Source of the DNA: Notospermus geniculatus
Taxonomy: Eukaryota; Nemertea; Pilidiophora; Heteronemertea; Lineidae
Direction: 5' to 3'
DNA length: 64,000 bases
Assembly: GCA_002633025.1 (NCBI GenBank)
Contig: NMRB01002684.1
Span: 19,166-83,165, forward strand
Shown: positions 43,903-53,443 of the stretch, piece after piece
Numbering within the stretch: position 1 is the stretch's first letter
Layout of the letters: the number at the start of each line of letters is the position of its first letter
Position numbers and translations under genes: made by a program
The notes under the pieces: generated by a model
What the model was told of the DNA's origin: nothing
The model's input: only the letters and a program-made list of their open reading frames with translations
Databases searched by the model: none

Positions 43903-44857
43903 TACCCAGCTAGCAGTGTCTGTCTGGCCCAGATCTGGTTCTGATCTGCTTCGCCAGGGTATCCTGGTCTGGTACTGATCTGGCATCTTGATCTGGGTCA
44001 GCCCCGCAAGTGCAAACATGGCCAGACCTGTCCCCAGACCTGGGAAACATGTCTGGCCCAGATCTGTAGGAAGAGTCTGGTTCAGATCCGTGGGGGTAAT
44101 CTGGTACAGATCCGTTAGTATAGGCTTGTCGGATCTGGGGGGGGGGGTCCTGGTGTCGGGTACCGGTCATCAGTCACCATGTTCATGTAGGCCACACTAT
44201 ATTTGTAAGCTTGGTTTTTACCTCGCTGCTTTTCCACCACTGAATGGTGGAAAAGGAACAAGGCAGAAACCCTGCCTTGGCAGGAGTGGGAGACTCCTGT
44301 CGATNNNNNNNNNNNNNNNNNNNNNNNNNNNNNNNNNNNNNNNNNNNNNNNNNNNNNNNNNNNNNNNNNNNNNNNNNNNNNNNNNNNNNNNNNNNNNNNN
44401 NNNNNNNNNNNNNNNNNNNNNNNNNNNNNNNNNNNNNNNNNNNNNNNNNNNNNNNNNNNNNNNNNNNNNNNNNNNNNNNNNNNNNNNNNNNNNNNNNNNN
44501 NNNNNNNNNNNNNNNNNNNNNNNNNNNNNNNNNNNNNNNNNNNNNNNNNNNNNNNNNNNNNNNNNNNNNNNNNNNNNNNNNNNNNNNNNNNNNNNNNNNN
44601 NNNNNNNNNNNNNNNNNNNNNNNNNNNNNNNNNNNNNNNNNNNNNNNNNNNNNNNNNNNNNNNNNNNNNGCCAAATATCCTTACAGGATTACGGGAAAAC
44701 AACTTCACAAAAAATGGGCTTCATACAACATTTCATGAAATATCTTTGCCAGACAAAAACCAGACCTTGGTCAGATGGTACATCATCTGGCCAGATGATG
44801 CCAGACCTTGCCAGAGAAAAAGTAGATCTGGGCCAGATGAACGATGTTTGCTGGGTA
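43903..44857. mobile_element. Element with long inverted ends (ACCCAGC... / ...GCTGGGT) spanning a gap
   Basis: The left end ACCCAGCTAGCAGTGTCTG with TCTGGCCCAGATCT is mirrored on the right by AGATCTGGGCCAGATGAACG and GTTTGCTGGGT. The left arm is further filled with degenerate CTGGTnCAGATC repeats. The 365-bp gap (44305-44669) hides the middle, so coding capacity is unknown. Confidence 0.65.
44305..44669. other. Assembly gap (365 N)
   Basis: A run of N. Open frames drawn across it are artefacts. Confidence 0.99.
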
Positions 44858-46000
44858 GGCCTAAACATTGGATTCTGCCACCTTGACTCGGCGAGGAGCG
44901 TTCTAAAATACGGGTCTATCTCTCTTTTCCCAGGAGGAGTGAAGGAACCAAAGGTACAACCAAAAATTTATAAGGCAAGCTTATAAATTTCTGGAGAATG
45001 CCAGAAATTTAAAGTATCAGAAGGGAAGAGCCTACTTCAGATTCAAAGGCGTCGGATCCCACCGTCTCTGAGCATTAACCATTGGATCGCTCTGTTACTG
45101 TAGGCTAGGCCCTATAATTTCTACCGCAATTTCCTCCCAATTGGCTCACTTGGGCCTAGATATTCAAAGCACAATTTGTTGGCCGATACATGTCTGCATA
45201 GAAGACTTACCGTTAGTTTCGACGACTTAATCCAACAAGTTGACCAAGTCTGTTTGTCTGTCTATTTTATATGGCCATACATCAAACATTGAAAACACAT
45301 TTCCCAATCGAGGCTCACAGGGGAAGCGTCGCGTTGTCATATAGCAACGGCTCATTACGCATGCGCACCTATGGACGCCGGTGCCGCTTGACGAACTCGG
45401 CATAAAACCGTTCAATATAATCAAACCTTCGTCTGGTTTGTTATTGATATACAAAACGAGTTCATAGCGTATAAACTAATGAATACCAGACTGCTTACGG
45501 CACGTTGAACAATATCGAGCCTCTAGATGGAGATTTGAGTGGAGTCGTTTGATATTCATAATGGAGATTGATGTTATTGGTCACGGTTGGTCGGCCATGG
45601 TCGTTTTCATGATTTGATTACTTGTAATTGGAGTTTGATTAGAAACGGTCAGACGATAAGGATCAATTGGCAGTTTGAAGTTTCGGTGGCATACAAACTG
45701 CCCCCGCCACTTCCCAAGCACGGGTCCACATCATCCATTCCTGATAATCTCAGGTCATAGGGCCTACGGCCGCACCCCTCCCTCAATCGGAACCAAGCGA
45801 GATAGGGGAGCGGTTGTGAAGACCCTGGGCGCGAGGATGGGGCCACATGCGTGGGGAATCTGCTTTACCGTCACGTTCGCTGATTGGTATCTAGACCTCT
45901 CTAATAATTCGCGATCAACACAAGTGACCACTGTCTCGAATATCAGATTCTTATGCTGATGTCAGGTCGACCTTGCAAAACAGGAGGCGACCCCGACTTC
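44858..46000. other. Intergenic stretch without a recognised gene
   Basis: No conserved exon or clear repeat in most of it. At 45730-45840 it matches 36190-36290 in outline (TGATAATCTCAGG, GGTTGTGAAGACCCTGGG, CGAGGATGG), so both are copies of one dispersed element. Confidence 0.4.
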
Positions 46001-46119
46001 TCCATCCTGAGAACATCAGGGGTTCTTACTGCTGGCGCTTCCTTCGTCACCGCACAAAAACGTGTGCGGTGACGAAGGGATCCCCGAGCACTAAGAACGC
46101 CTGATGTTCTCAGGATGGA
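46001..46119. repeat. Hairpin: 119-bp inverted repeat
   Basis: TCCATCCTGAGAACATCAGG is inverted at CCTGATGTTCTCAGGATGGA, and CCCTTCGTCACCGCAC has its inverted partner next to the loop. Confidence 0.85.
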
Positions 46120-46740
46120 CTTTTCCGGACCACTTTGCGTGTGAGTCGACCGCGCGGAAGAAATCAGTCGCCGATACGGCGCATAGTCGGAGGGCGGAGC
46201 GATGTCACAACCCTTGGTAGCCAAGATGATACGGCGTGACACGACTGCAGTTCCGTCTTGCCTGCGATGATCGGCATCAGTCGCTGATCCAGAGATCACG
46301 AATCGTAAGATTTATAGAAAAAGAGAAAAGAAAAAGTCTTATTTAATATATATCATTAAATTATAATTGAATCATTTTGATAAGCAAGACTTCCTTTGTA
46401 CAACGAAAGAAAGCTTCATCTTTTATTAAGGGGAGGTCACGTAGGCCTACCCCCGAGGACATGAGGGCTAGCCAGGACACCAAGCCCTGCAATACCCATC
46501 TCTAGTTCAAAACTACATCAAGAAAGGAAACCTATTTATGAGGGTCGATGTTCAGAAGTATGCACTTCAAATCACCCCAAATCTTGACTGCGTCATTCTG
46601 GCCATGGAAACGGCCACTCTCGATCAGTGGGAACACTGCCAACTGAAGTAACGGTGGTATCCTGTACTCCCAAGTAGGCTGGAACGTACACAGAAGGTAT
46701 TACCAGTATCAACCGCACTCCCACTTCACAGGGTGTCCGT
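46120..46740. other. Intergenic stretch, nothing recognised
   Basis: AT-rich tract at 46315-46380; otherwise unremarkable. Confidence 0.4.
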
Positions 46741-46813
46741 AGACTGGTCCTCTGCTTGGAGCCGCTCCACTAACACGTATTAGTGGAGCGGCTCGAGGAC
46801 AAGGGACCAGTCT
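46741..46813. repeat. Hairpin: AGACTGGTCC ... GGACCAGTCT
   Basis: A near-perfect inverted repeat with inner arms GAGCCGCTCCACTAA and TTAGTGGAGCGGCTC and a very short loop. Confidence 0.9.
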
Positions 46814-46815
46814 GA

Positions 46816-46940
46816 GGCTGAGTTTACATAGAGGTGTACGGTATACGGACACGCTGGTGAACAAAGGTTTCATAGTCATGAACCCTTTTTTAGGCCACTG
46901 TTCGCCAGTGTGCCCGTATACCTCTATGTAAACTCGGCCT
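46816..46940. mobile_element. Palindromic MITE (GGCTGAGTTTACATAGAGG)
   Basis: The left arm GGCTGAGTTTACATAGAGGT is inverted at ACCTCTATGTAAACTCGGCC, and the inner CGGACACGCTGGTGAAC has its partner GTTCGCCAGTGTGCCCG. It lies three bases from the previous hairpin. Confidence 0.85.
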
Positions 46941-48070
46941 AAGGGCATCGATTCTGAAGATGAACGCTGGCTGGGGTCTGGGACATGACCTCACATTCAG
47001 AGTGAACTGGCGTTTCAGGTTGAATATCATTTCAAAACAAATCATATTATTTATCTCTCAATTAATTCATATCACAATCAATCAGTTTCTATTTACAAAT
47101 CATCCATACCTATGATCAAAACTAAACATTTTATGCAACTTCCTTGTTTATGTATAGAAAGAAAGCCCTGTTTCTTCCAGCCTCTCCAACCTGTCCCCAC
47201 GATGCTCTCTCCGTAGTGGTCGAGGGCTTACTTCTGACAAACTCTGGGGGAAAGTAGAGGGTGAATACGACTGTTAAAAGTTTGGAGTCACATTTATAGT
47301 CTGATATCAACTAGGGTAGAGGTGTCATCAGACTTCACACTTTAACCCCAGTCTATCCTGAAACCTTTCAGCCCCAGTCTATCCTGAAACCTTTCAGTAG
47401 AACTCAGATGAGCGGCTCATTCAGCGCTACAATCTGAGCATTTCAGACCGGTACCATTCATACACCTGGATGGAGAGAGGCAAAGAGACTTGCCCAGAGT
47501 TTCACGCCGACAGTGGGATTCGAACCAGAGACCTCATGACCGCTAGGTCAGAACACCGCGGCTCCTACACGTGTTTGACCCCACCCAAGTACAAGATCAG
47601 AGACACAACTCCATAAACCTCATAACTTGTTAGTTATATAACTGGTACCCACTCAGCTCCACCTAGTGGATCAGCCAGTCCAACAGAAAATGAGTTCCAA
47701 GCACAGGAACAAGGGCACACACTGAATAATTCATATGAACAGGGCCTTTGGTTTGTTGCACACACAATGCAGGAGACTTCACCTTGGGGAGTTTCCAACA
47801 TCTAAAATATTCCCATGGAAATTCTAACTTGTTTCATCTCATCAGCTCATGGACTTGCCTACATGTACCATGGACAAGAAATCAACTAGGCCTACCTACT
47901 CTGGCACCAAAAGCAAGCATTTGCATAAAACTACACGTATAAACGTAACAGAATACACAATTTACAAAGAGTGTCCTCTCTCAGGACGATGGACAGATGA
48001 AAATTTTAGACAAGATAATTGTTCTCCATCTTAGTTCATATATATATATATATGAACACTAGGGTCCCCA
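46941..48070. other. Intergenic stretch containing one SINE
   Basis: Apart from the SINE at 47358-47568 and a short TATATA run (48037-48053), nothing was recognised. The two direct copies of CCCCAGTCTATCCTGAAACC (47344-47390) mark the 3' end of the SINE. Confidence 0.4.
47358..47568 (-). mobile_element. tRNA-derived SINE, family 2
   Basis: On the minus strand an A-box-like segment (GACCTAGCGGTCATGAGG) is followed by GGTTCGAATCCCACTGTC, a good B box. The body (CTCTCTCCATCCAGGTGTAT, TGAGCCGCTCATCTGAGTTC) matches 54540-54775. Confidence 0.8.
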
Positions 48071-48104
48071 CAATCTAAGAGATACTTGGAAGTACATTGA
48101 ACTT

Positions 48105-48505
48105 GCTCACACTAGCTCCTCACAATCTGACAGATACTGGAGATCACAATCCGTCAGATACTTGGAGACCCCACAATCTGACAGATACTTGGGCTCCTCA
48201 CAATCTGACAGATACTTGGGCTCTGTCAGATACTTGCAGACCCCACATGTATCTGACAGATACTTGACTTGGGCTCCTCACAATCTGACAGATACTTGGG
48301 CTCTGTCAGATACTTGCAGACCCCACATGTATCTGACAGATACTTGACTTGGGCTCCTCACAATCTGATAGATACTTGGGCTCTGACAGATACTTGGGGT
48401 CTCACAATCTGACAGATACCAGCACTTGGGCTCCGACAAATTTTGGGGGCCTCACAATCTGACAGATACTTGGCTCCTCACAATCTGACAGATACTTGGT
48501 GGCCT
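48105..48505. repeat. Minisatellite, ~24-bp unit
   Basis: Units contain CTCACAATCTGACAGATACT plus TGGG, with higher-order groups that include TTGCAGACCCCACATGTATC. Unit length is irregular and there are no unique spacers, so this is not a CRISPR array. Confidence 0.95.
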
Positions 48506-48574
48506 CAGATAGACTTAGTGCTTCTACCACTGGAATGGAAGGCAGCACTGGCATCTGCATGGACAACCGAAGAC

Positions 48575-48806
48575 TACTGTAAAGCAGGAAAATTTCGCGT
48601 GCAGGAAATTTTCGCGAATTTCGCGAGAGTGTATGAGTCGCGAAAATTTCCTGTCGCGAATATGAGTACACGCAAGTGATAAATACGGTCCGTGAAAAAA
48701 AACTGAAAAAAGTGGCAGAGACTCGCGAAAATATCCTGCTGTGAATATGTCTATAATTCTTGATTCGCGAAAATTTCCAGCCGCGAAATTATCTTGCTTT
48801 ACAGTA
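48575..48806. mobile_element. MITE with ends TACTGTAAAGCAGGAAAATT
   Basis: TACTGTAAAGCAGGAAAATT at the left is mirrored by CGCGAAATTATCTTGCTTTACAGTA (key part GCTTTACAGTA). The interior has repeated TTCGCGAAAATTTCC motifs. TA-bounded ends suggest a Tc1/mariner-type element (inference). Confidence 0.8.
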
Positions 48807-48863
48807 TCTTCTCAATGCTAGTAGGCCCCTAGAGAGGCAGGTACCAACCACTTGTAAATGGAC

Positions 48864-49031
48864 TATAGACCACTTGCGCAAGTCGGCCATTACAGCCAGA
48901 AGGTGTAAACAAACCTTGGGCCTAATGCATTGTGCCGACGGTAAGCACAGGAGCCAACTGTACAAATGCATTAGGCCCCCTAGGGCGAGGTTAATGTTTA
49001 CACCCTGGGCTGATAAGCGCAAGGGGTCTAT
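48864..49031. mobile_element. Palindromic MITE (TATAGACC..CTTGCGC)
   Basis: The ends TATAGACCACTTGCGCA and GCGCAAGGGGTCTATA are inverted, as are GGTGTAAACAAACCTTG / AGGTTAATGTTTACACC and GGCCTAATGCATT / AATGCATTAGGCC. Confidence 0.85.
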
Positions 49032-49417
49032 ACATGCACTGATTCAATGACTTACCTTCGAATAGGACCTATCCTGCAAACCATCATCACAAACCTGACT
49101 TTTGTATGCTACGAATGAAGGTCGACTGCTATTATTCTCAAATATATCAAAAAACAAGCTCCCTGTCTTTAACATTTACTGGGGTTTGCTGGTATTTTAA
49201 GATTACCTGCTCCCCTTATCAAAAATTATGCAAATGAATGAATGATTGTACTAATTTCTGGTGGGAAGCTCCAATCATAACATAAAATACCATCATAGAA
49301 AAAAATCCTTATATTATCGGATACACACGATAAAGTTACGAATTAGGAAATAACTGTTCCCACAGCTTTGGTGTACAAAAAATAAATTCCCAAACACTGA
49401 TGCTGGAAACTTCAAAA

Positions 49418-49643
49418 TGCTATAGACAGCATGCAGTGGCTCATTGTGACGTCACTTTTGACCGGTCCACCATGCTGACGTCGACGACAAAGTGTGCCAT
49501 GTGTAGATCACATGTAATGGTTGAAGTCGCGCACACTCCAGTTAATGCACCGACGACAAAGTGCACCAGGTGGGTCGACGACGTCATTTTTACTGTCCAA
49601 TATGGCAGATAGAGACTGGTCATGCACGCTCTCTATAGGTAGG
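49418..49643. mobile_element. Palindromic MITE, family H
   Basis: It shares GGCTCATTGTGACGTCACTT, TTGACCGGTCCACCATGCTG and GACGACAAAGTGCACCA with 14270-14525. The ends TATAGACAGCATGCAGTG and GCATGCACGCTCTCTATA are roughly inverted. Confidence 0.75.
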
Positions 49644-49965
49644 TCAGGAACACTGTTCTTTGAAATCATGGCTGAGTGTATCATGACTGAAGACACTCGC
49701 ATAGCTTCATAGTTTCTACAAATAGAAACGTGCTGGTAACCATGGTAACCAGGTTTCTGCACTGCTTATGCTGCTGACTAGGTGCAATAAATGCTAGGTT
49801 CATCTTATTCTTTTCACTTCACAAACAATTTGAATGATTGAAGGGGAATCTGTTCCATAACTAAGGACTTGGTAACCTTGACAAATTTTGTGTAAAACTG
49901 CGACATTTTATAGACAAATATCATGACATGATGGCTGAATTGCCATTCCACGAAACACCGCACTG

Positions 49966-50105
49966 ATCAGGGGCAGATTCAGAATTTGGGAAAAGAGGGG
50001 CACCCTGTGCTACTAAACATCGAAATCTGCAGTGAATTTCAATTATTTTGCAGATTTGTTGGCCCAAAGGGGGCATGGCCCCATGTTGTGCCCCCTTGAT
50101 TTGCA
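49966..50105 (+). mobile_element. hAT-like MITE fragment, family F
   Basis: It begins TCAGGGGCAGATTCAGAATT and contains AAAAGAGGGGCACCCTGTGC and GAAATCTGCAGTGAATTTC. The right end is reduced. Confidence 0.65.
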
Positions 50106-51214
50106 CCTGCTGTTAAAATTCGATACTGAAGCATCCTGGGAGTTCCATCACCCTGTATTATTCTGTTCTTCAGAAACTGTCACCCTCGTATCCTTTTCTC
50201 AAGAAGTTTACAAAAAAAACAAATAGTCAGACATAATTCCACCCTTCCAGTGAAAAGAATCTGAAAAACAATAACAAAATAGCCGTGGATACACACTCAT
50301 TATCCGACGTTCTACGAACAAACACTGCGATCACAAAAGCATAAATGGGAAAATGAAACATGGATTAGGATGATAAGTAAAGGACAACTGAAAATGTCCC
50401 CCTTCGTTTGATCTGAAAATGTACCTCTCATTTTGATCCTAAATATACACTACTCCTCATACTTGATCTCAACTGGTAGGTGGGATGGTCCGGTGTGAGA
50501 CTGGCTGACCAAAAACGGCAGTCTCAGCCCTAAAGCAGAAAACAGTAATCAGAGATCAAAACTACAGTGAGAACTTAAAGCGAACTGGTCACGACGCCAG
50601 TCAAGGTGTCTGAATAGAGAATCGAACACCGCCATCTTGAATCCATTACAGTACTTACATTGGGAATGAACTTCCTACTAATGTTTGCACAACTACAGTG
50701 GCTTTGCTGCCTTCGAATACCATTTAGAACACGGTCAACTGCAAATCTAGGCTTAAATAGGGATGCAATCTGCTAAAATTCGAAATTTGTAATTTTTAAA
50801 CTGTGAATTTCACGGGACACAAAATTATTCTTAGTGTCATTTTTGACTGTCACGACTAATTCCCTTTACTTGGTCAGCCTACAGGGGAGGAGTAAGACCT
50901 ACATTTTCATCAAAGGCAAATATTACATTGAGTTCAAATACAAAATCTGAACCAAACTCTCTCCAAGTTTAACTATACGCATCTCGAATTAAAATATAAG
51001 CAAGAATATCTGCACCATGTAAGCCAATCATCAGCAACTTCATTCTACATATTTTATAGAATCAGAGTCAGACTATTTACAACACTTCCTCAGAAAAGGG
51101 GCCTCAGTCGATTAAACCTTTACGTCTCTGAGATATAACCTCAAACGGTTAAGAACATAAACACGGACTTTCAATGCCCCATAGTCTGGAAGCAAACCCG
51201 GTAACCCCTTGAAA
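50106..51214. other. Intergenic stretch, nothing recognised
   Basis: AT-rich, with no conserved exon and no clear repeat apart from short poly(A) runs. Confidence 0.4.
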
Positions 51215-51873
51215 TCTGATAACAGTAACATTTTGATGTTTTCGTGACCTTTGTGGGTAGGCGAATCAGAATCCGCCGGGTGCCACCGCGTCACCCTTTA
51301 GCGTTTTGAGAAAATCCCGTTTCAAGTTCAGGACACTGACTTTATCATTGAACCCAAGAACTGAGCTTTGTACAGGAGAATGAGACCCGATGTACGGCTA
51401 ACTTTTGAACGGTTGGATTTAGACCCCATAAATGTATTATCAACAGATAGAAACATGGTGCCTCATAACCAAATAAGCAAGTGTTTTGTAGTTTTTAACT
51501 GGTTACGTAATTGGAAACGGCGTTTTTATGTATTTTGACCCATTTTGTGTTAATTTACATAAAAAACGTCGTTTCTTACTACAAAACTACTGAAAACAAT
51601 TAAGGACATGCTTATCGCCTTCTGAGGCACCATGTTTCTATCTATTGGTAATACATTTATTGGGTGTAAATCCCACCGTTTAAAAGTTAGCTGTACATCG
51701 GGTCCCATTCTCCTGTACAAACCTCAGCTCTTGGGTTCAATGATAAAGTCAGTGTCCTGAACTTCAAACGGGATTTTCTCAAAACGCTAAAGGGTGACGC
51801 GTTGGCACCCGGCAGATTCTGATCCGCCTACCCACAAATATTCAGAAAATATCAAAACACTGCTGTTATCAGA
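51215..51873. mobile_element. Fold-back element, ~660-bp inverted repeat
   Basis: The two ~310-bp arms are imperfect inverses: left TCTGATAACAG, GGGTAGGCGAATCAGAATCC, CGTCACCCTTTAGCGTTTTG; right CAAAACGCTAAAGGGTGACG, GATCCGCCTACCC, CTGTTATCAGA. The centre, near 51545, has GGCGTTTTTATGTA opposite TACATAAAAAACG. No coding sequence. A single N at 51877 stands just outside the right end. Confidence 0.9.
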
Positions 51874-51879
51874 GAANAA

Positions 51880-52536
51880 CCAACATGATAAGATTGGTGA
51901 CATGTCCAACCCATACATAGCCAATGGTAACACCTAGGCTGGACTGATACTATATCGGAACCTTAGCTGAAAAATGGCCGCCATCCTTTTCATCACTTGA
52001 GAAGTTCAACACGCTGTTATAGCATGAAATGACTAACCCTTCATCAAGTAAGGTACCATGCTTCAACTCATTCTTTCTTTCATGGTGGCAACAGTCTCAA
52101 TGCCTAATAGGTAACTTAAATAATTCAAACAGATTTGAACAGTCTTGTCGAGCATGCATTGAAACGTCCGGATACACTGATCATGATCAACCTCACCACC
52201 ATGAATTAACGCAGTGGTATACAGTGTAACTGAGGTTGCCTAAAGGTCAAAGGTTACATCGGCCGCCACGAGACAGAAAACCTTATACATACAGTGGCAC
52301 TTTAATAGAAGGAAACGGCAAAAATAGCCTATCAGATTGGAAAGGCACCCCTGAACAACACCCCTGAAGAACACGTTTTCTGGGACACGCCATTAAGAAG
52401 TACAGAGGTGGACAACAGTTCTCAACATGTTGTATTTATGCCATACTTCCTCCATAAAGATATAGGGGGAGCCACGTACATGTGAGGTCAAGTTATTCCA
52501 CACCAGATAAACAGAACTCAGAAATGGTATCCGTCC
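51880..52536. other. Intergenic stretch, nothing recognised
   Basis: No conserved exon or clear repeat found. Confidence 0.4.
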
Positions 52537-52705
52537 AATAGGAGCTGTCAGTGAGTTGACCAATAGCAGGTGTCACTACGGCCCAATTCAATGCATATAA
52601 CGGACCCAGTCATTCTTGATTGAGCAACAATCACGTGGATTTTCCTGTGTACTGGTCCGCTTTGCTGCCATCTTTTGGCAATACGCGTGGCTGACTGCTC
52701 CTATT
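52537..52705. mobile_element. MITE, family C copy with both ends
   Basis: Starts AATAGGAGCTGTCAGTGAGT and ends GGCTGACTGCTCCTATT. The interior keeps CAATCACGTGGATTTTCCTG and TTTGCTGCCATCTTTTGGCA. Confidence 0.9.
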
Positions 52706-52932
52706 GAGATACCAACCAGAGTGATATAAGCTGAGAACTGAATCAAAAAATCTTCACAACTAAAGCGTAATAAACAGATCTTTCTAATGGGGTGGAATGA
52801 CTTGTCACCTCTTGTACATTACACCTCTCTCCATGTTGATTTCATAAAAATAGCATTCCTATTGTATACTGTAAAGTCTACTGAGTTTAGTACAATCAGC
52901 ACCTGGTGAAGCCACCTTTTGACAATAATCAT

Positions 52933-53108
52933 CAGGCGCGGATCCAAGGGGGGGCAAAGCCGGCCCGTGCCCCCTCTATTTTGTGGAAAATCTTTAAAAT
53001 TGACCGGGAAATTTTGAAATTTTGAAAAGATGTTAAAATTTGACCGAGGTTTTCCACGATGTGCGCTGGCTGTGCCCCCTCTTTCCCATGATTCTGGATC
53101 CGCCCCTG
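52933..53108. mobile_element. hAT-like MITE, family F, both ends present
   Basis: CAGGCGCGGATCCAAGGGGG at the left and TGGATCCGCCCCTG at the right are inverted. ATCAT directly precedes and follows the element, a possible remnant of an 8-bp hAT target duplication. The interior is AT-rich with a repeated AAAATTGACCG-like motif. Confidence 0.8.
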
Positions 53109-53217
53109 ATCATGAACTAGATGTCAGTAAGGTCCACCAGGTGGTCTCCGAGGTTATCAAGCTATAACTTGGCCAATCTTCTTGTTTCCCTGATTGTTTA
53201 CAACAATGCTCATGTGA

Positions 53218-53344
53218 TGACGTCACTTCATTGTTGGTGACGTCATGTAGTGCAATGTCATCATTTCATCATAAGTTAATGACCAATTCACAAAATGACG
53301 TCACACATTCTAATGACGTCATAAGTTGTCACCATGTGACGTCA
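53218..53344. promoter_or_regulatory. Cluster of five TGACGTCA (CRE-type) palindromes
   Basis: Perfect TGACGTCA at 53218-53225, 53238-53245, 53296-53303, 53314-53321 and 53337-53344. The flanks differ, so this is not one simple tandem repeat, although CATGTGATGACG and CATGTGACG recur. It lies 100-230 bp past the FNBP1-like stop codon, in the presumed 3' untranslated region or just beyond. Confidence 0.6.
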
Positions 53345-53443
53345 CAAATCCATCGCTAGTCGTCATCATAAATGCTGAATCCATCACCCAAACATAACTA
53401 ACACACCACCTCGAAAACGCCTGGTGGAGCCCCCTATATCTCC

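Noticed and set aside
43988-44986. 332-codon open frame and relatives across 44305-44669
   Set aside because: The frame spans an N gap; the readable parts are transposon-end repeats without a recognisable domain.
48105-48505. Repeats at regular intervals resembling a CRISPR array
   Set aside because: Units are contiguous, of irregular length, without unique spacers, and lie in an animal genome. It is a minisatellite, as are 10625-11110 and 11745-12075.
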